Origin: Bordetella parapertussis
GTDB lineage: Bacteria; Pseudomonadota; Gammaproteobacteria; Burkholderiales; CAIKXV01
Direction: 5' to 3'
Length of the DNA: 6,299 bases
NCBI GenBank assembly: GCA_945877995.1
Contig: CAMDXD010000245.1
Location: 1-6,299, forward strand
Numbering within the stretch: the first letter of the stretch is position 1; every line of letters starts with the position of its first letter. A program made the translations under genes and the position numbers. Below, piece after piece: positions 5,006-6,299 of the stretch. The notes beneath the pieces were generated by a model. That model made no database searches. It was not told the origin of the DNA and worked only from the letters and a program-made list of their open reading frames with translations.

Positions 5006-6299
5006 CGCCAGCCGGTTCCGGGCGGGCGCGCTGCGGTTGCCGTTCCTGCTCCTGCTGGCGATCGCGTTGCCGGTTCGGGCCGGCAACGGTCCCGTGGTCC
5101 AGGCCTGGACGCTCGACAACGGCGCGCGCGTACTGTTCGTCGAGGCGCGCGACGTGCCCATCCTCGACGTTGCGGTCGAGTTCCGCGCCGGCTCCGGCTT
5201 CGACCCGTCCGAGCGCTCAGGGCTCGCTGCGATGACCCAGCACCTGGCCCGGTTCGGCGCCGGCGGGCTGGGTGAGGATGAAATCGCGCGCCGGCTCGGC
5301 GATGTCGGGGCGCAGCTGTCCGGGCGCATCGACGTGGACCGCGCCGGTTTCGCGCTGCGCACGCTGTCGTCCCGCCTCGAACGGACGCAGGCGCTGGACG
5401 TGTTCGCCCAGGTCGTGCAGAGCCCGGAGTTCCCCCTGGCCGCGCTCGAGCGCGAGCGCACGCGCATCGGCACCAACCTGCGCGAAGAGGCGACGCGGCC
5501 GGGGATCATCGCCAGCCGTCAGTTCTTCGCCGCCGCCTACGGCAATCATCCGTACGCCTCGCGGCCGCTCGGCGATGCCGACGGCGTGCGTGCGCTGACG
5601 CGCGACACGATCGTCGACTTCCGACGCCGCTTCTACAGCGGGGTATCGGCGGTCGTATCCATCGTCGGCGACGTGTCGCGGGCGGAGGCCGGCGAGATCG
5701 CACGCCAGGTCGCCGGCGCGTTGCCTGCCGGCAGCGTTCGCCCGACGCTGCCGCCGGTCCCTTCGCTCGCGGCGGCGCAGTTGCGCCGGGTACCGCATCC
5801 GTCGCTGCAGAGCCATATCCTGATCGGTATGCCGGCCGCAAGCCGCAGCGACCCCGATTACTTCGCCCTGCTGGTCGGCAACCATGTGCTCGGCGGTGGT
5901 GGATTCGCGTCGCGCCTGACTGTCGAAGTCCGCGAGAAGCGCGGCTTCGCGTACAGCGTGTTCAGTTCGCTGCAGCCCTGGCTCGATCGCGGGCCGTTCC
6001 AGATCGCCCTGCAGACGCGCCGCGACCAGACCGACGAGGCGCTCGCCGTGGTGCGCAGCGTGCTGTTCGAATTCCTCTCCAAAGGACCGACCGAGCAGGA
6101 GCTGGGCAACGCCCGGCGCAACCTGGTCAACGGCTTCCCGCTGCGCATCGATACCAACCGCGAAGTGCTCGACCTGGTGTCGGCGATCGGTTTCTACGAC
6201 CTGCCGGTCGACTGGCTGTCGCAGTGGTCGAAGCTGGTCGCACGGGTCACCCGCGAAGACGTCTTACGCGCCTTCCAGCGACTCGATCCGCAGCGGCTG
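4995..6299 (+). CDS. Exported M16 family protein, non-catalytic subunit (3' end beyond window)
   Basis: The reading frame opens at ATG 4995, overlaps the end of the first M16 gene by 11 nt, and stays open for 435 codons to the window edge. The family length suggests only about 10-30 residues are missing. A signal peptide is clear: LRLPFLLLLAIALPVRA (13-29) with probable cleavage after Ala29. The N-domain keeps the fold (WTLDNGARVLFVEARDVPIL, 38-57; HPYASRPLG, 185-193; FRRRFYSGVSAVVSIVGDV, 209-227). However, the zinc motif position reads AMTQH (79-83), so the first His and the Glu are replaced and zinc catalysis is not expected. The C-domain has LGGGGFASRL (299-308) and EKRGFAYSVFSSL with the conserved Arg316/Tyr320 pair that the upstream partner lacks. 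This is the standard signature of the inactive half of a heterodimeric M16B protease. Confidence 0.92.
   Translation, partial: MSTDASRFRAGALRLPFLLLLAIALPVRAGNGPVVQAWTLDNGARVLFVEARDVPILDVAVEFRAGSGFDPSERSGLAAMTQHLARFGAGGLGEDEIARRLGDVGAQLSGRIDVDRAGFALRTLSSRLERTQALDVFAQVVQSPEFPLAALERERTRIGTNLREEATRPGIIASRQFFAAAYGNHPYASRPLGDADGVRALTRDTIVDFRRRFYSGVSAVVSIVGDVSRAEAGEIARQVAGALPAGSVRPTLPPVPSLAAAQLRRVPHPSLQSHILIGMPAASRSDPDYFALLVGNHVLGGGGFASRLTVEVREKRGFAYSVFSSLQPWLDRGPFQIALQTRRDQTDEALAVVRSVLFEFLSKGPTEQELGNARRNLVNGFPLRIDTNREVLDLVSAIGFYDLPVDWLSQWSKLVARVTREDVLRAFQRLDPQRL

Noticed and set aside
3590..5509. A 639-codon open frame on the minus strand opposite the M16 genes
   Set aside because: It is rich in Arg, His, Gly and Ala with no motif or ribosome-binding site, and it mirrors the codon bias of the real M16 genes on the other strand.

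Overview
The window looks like chromosomal core-genome DNA from a GC-rich proteobacterium, most likely a betaproteobacterium. The block rpoH-ftsX-ftsE-ftsY, with two M16 peptidase-like genes diverging from ftsY, is a conserved arrangement in Beta- and Gammaproteobacteria. The RpoH sequence (intact RpoH box QRKLFFNLR, Ala-rich N-terminal extension) and a CIRCE operator in front of rpoH favour Betaproteobacteria. The class assignment is inference. I see no mobile elements, tRNAs, rRNAs or CRISPR arrays.

Layout. Positions 1-635 (minus) hold the first 211 codons of rpoH, which runs off the left edge. Positions 636-861 are a relatively AT-rich intergenic stretch: rpoH ribosome-binding site, leader hairpin, a possible 16-codon leader ORF, a sigma-70-type promoter, and a near-perfect CIRCE inverted repeat lying over that promoter. 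The same stretch encodes, in frame after the ftsX stop, a short ORF ending in a zinc-knuckle-like Cys motif; its status is doubtful. Positions 862-3532 (minus) are a tight ftsY-ftsE-ftsX operon with 12-nt and 10-nt gaps. After a 54-bp divergent gap, 3587-6299 (plus) holds two overlapping genes for exported M16 proteins. The first has the zinc motif; the second lacks it but has the C-domain Arg/Tyr pair, and it runs off the right edge.

How the genes work together. FtsY is the SRP receptor that targets membrane proteins. FtsE/FtsX form the divisome ABC complex that controls septal peptidoglycan hydrolysis. RpoH is the heat-shock sigma factor. CIRCE implies that the repressor HrcA, encoded elsewhere, controls rpoH transcription, so two heat-shock circuits would be wired together. 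The M16 pair probably forms a periplasmic heterodimeric zinc protease in which the two subunits contribute different parts of the active site.

Most of the window is ordinary and well conserved. The points worth a second look are in the rpoH upstream region (CIRCE-promoter overlap, zinc-knuckle ORF, leader ORF overlapping the rpoH start), the 5-codon minigene bridging ftsE and ftsX, and the complementary active-site split between the M16 proteins. I found no convincing undescribed multi-gene system.
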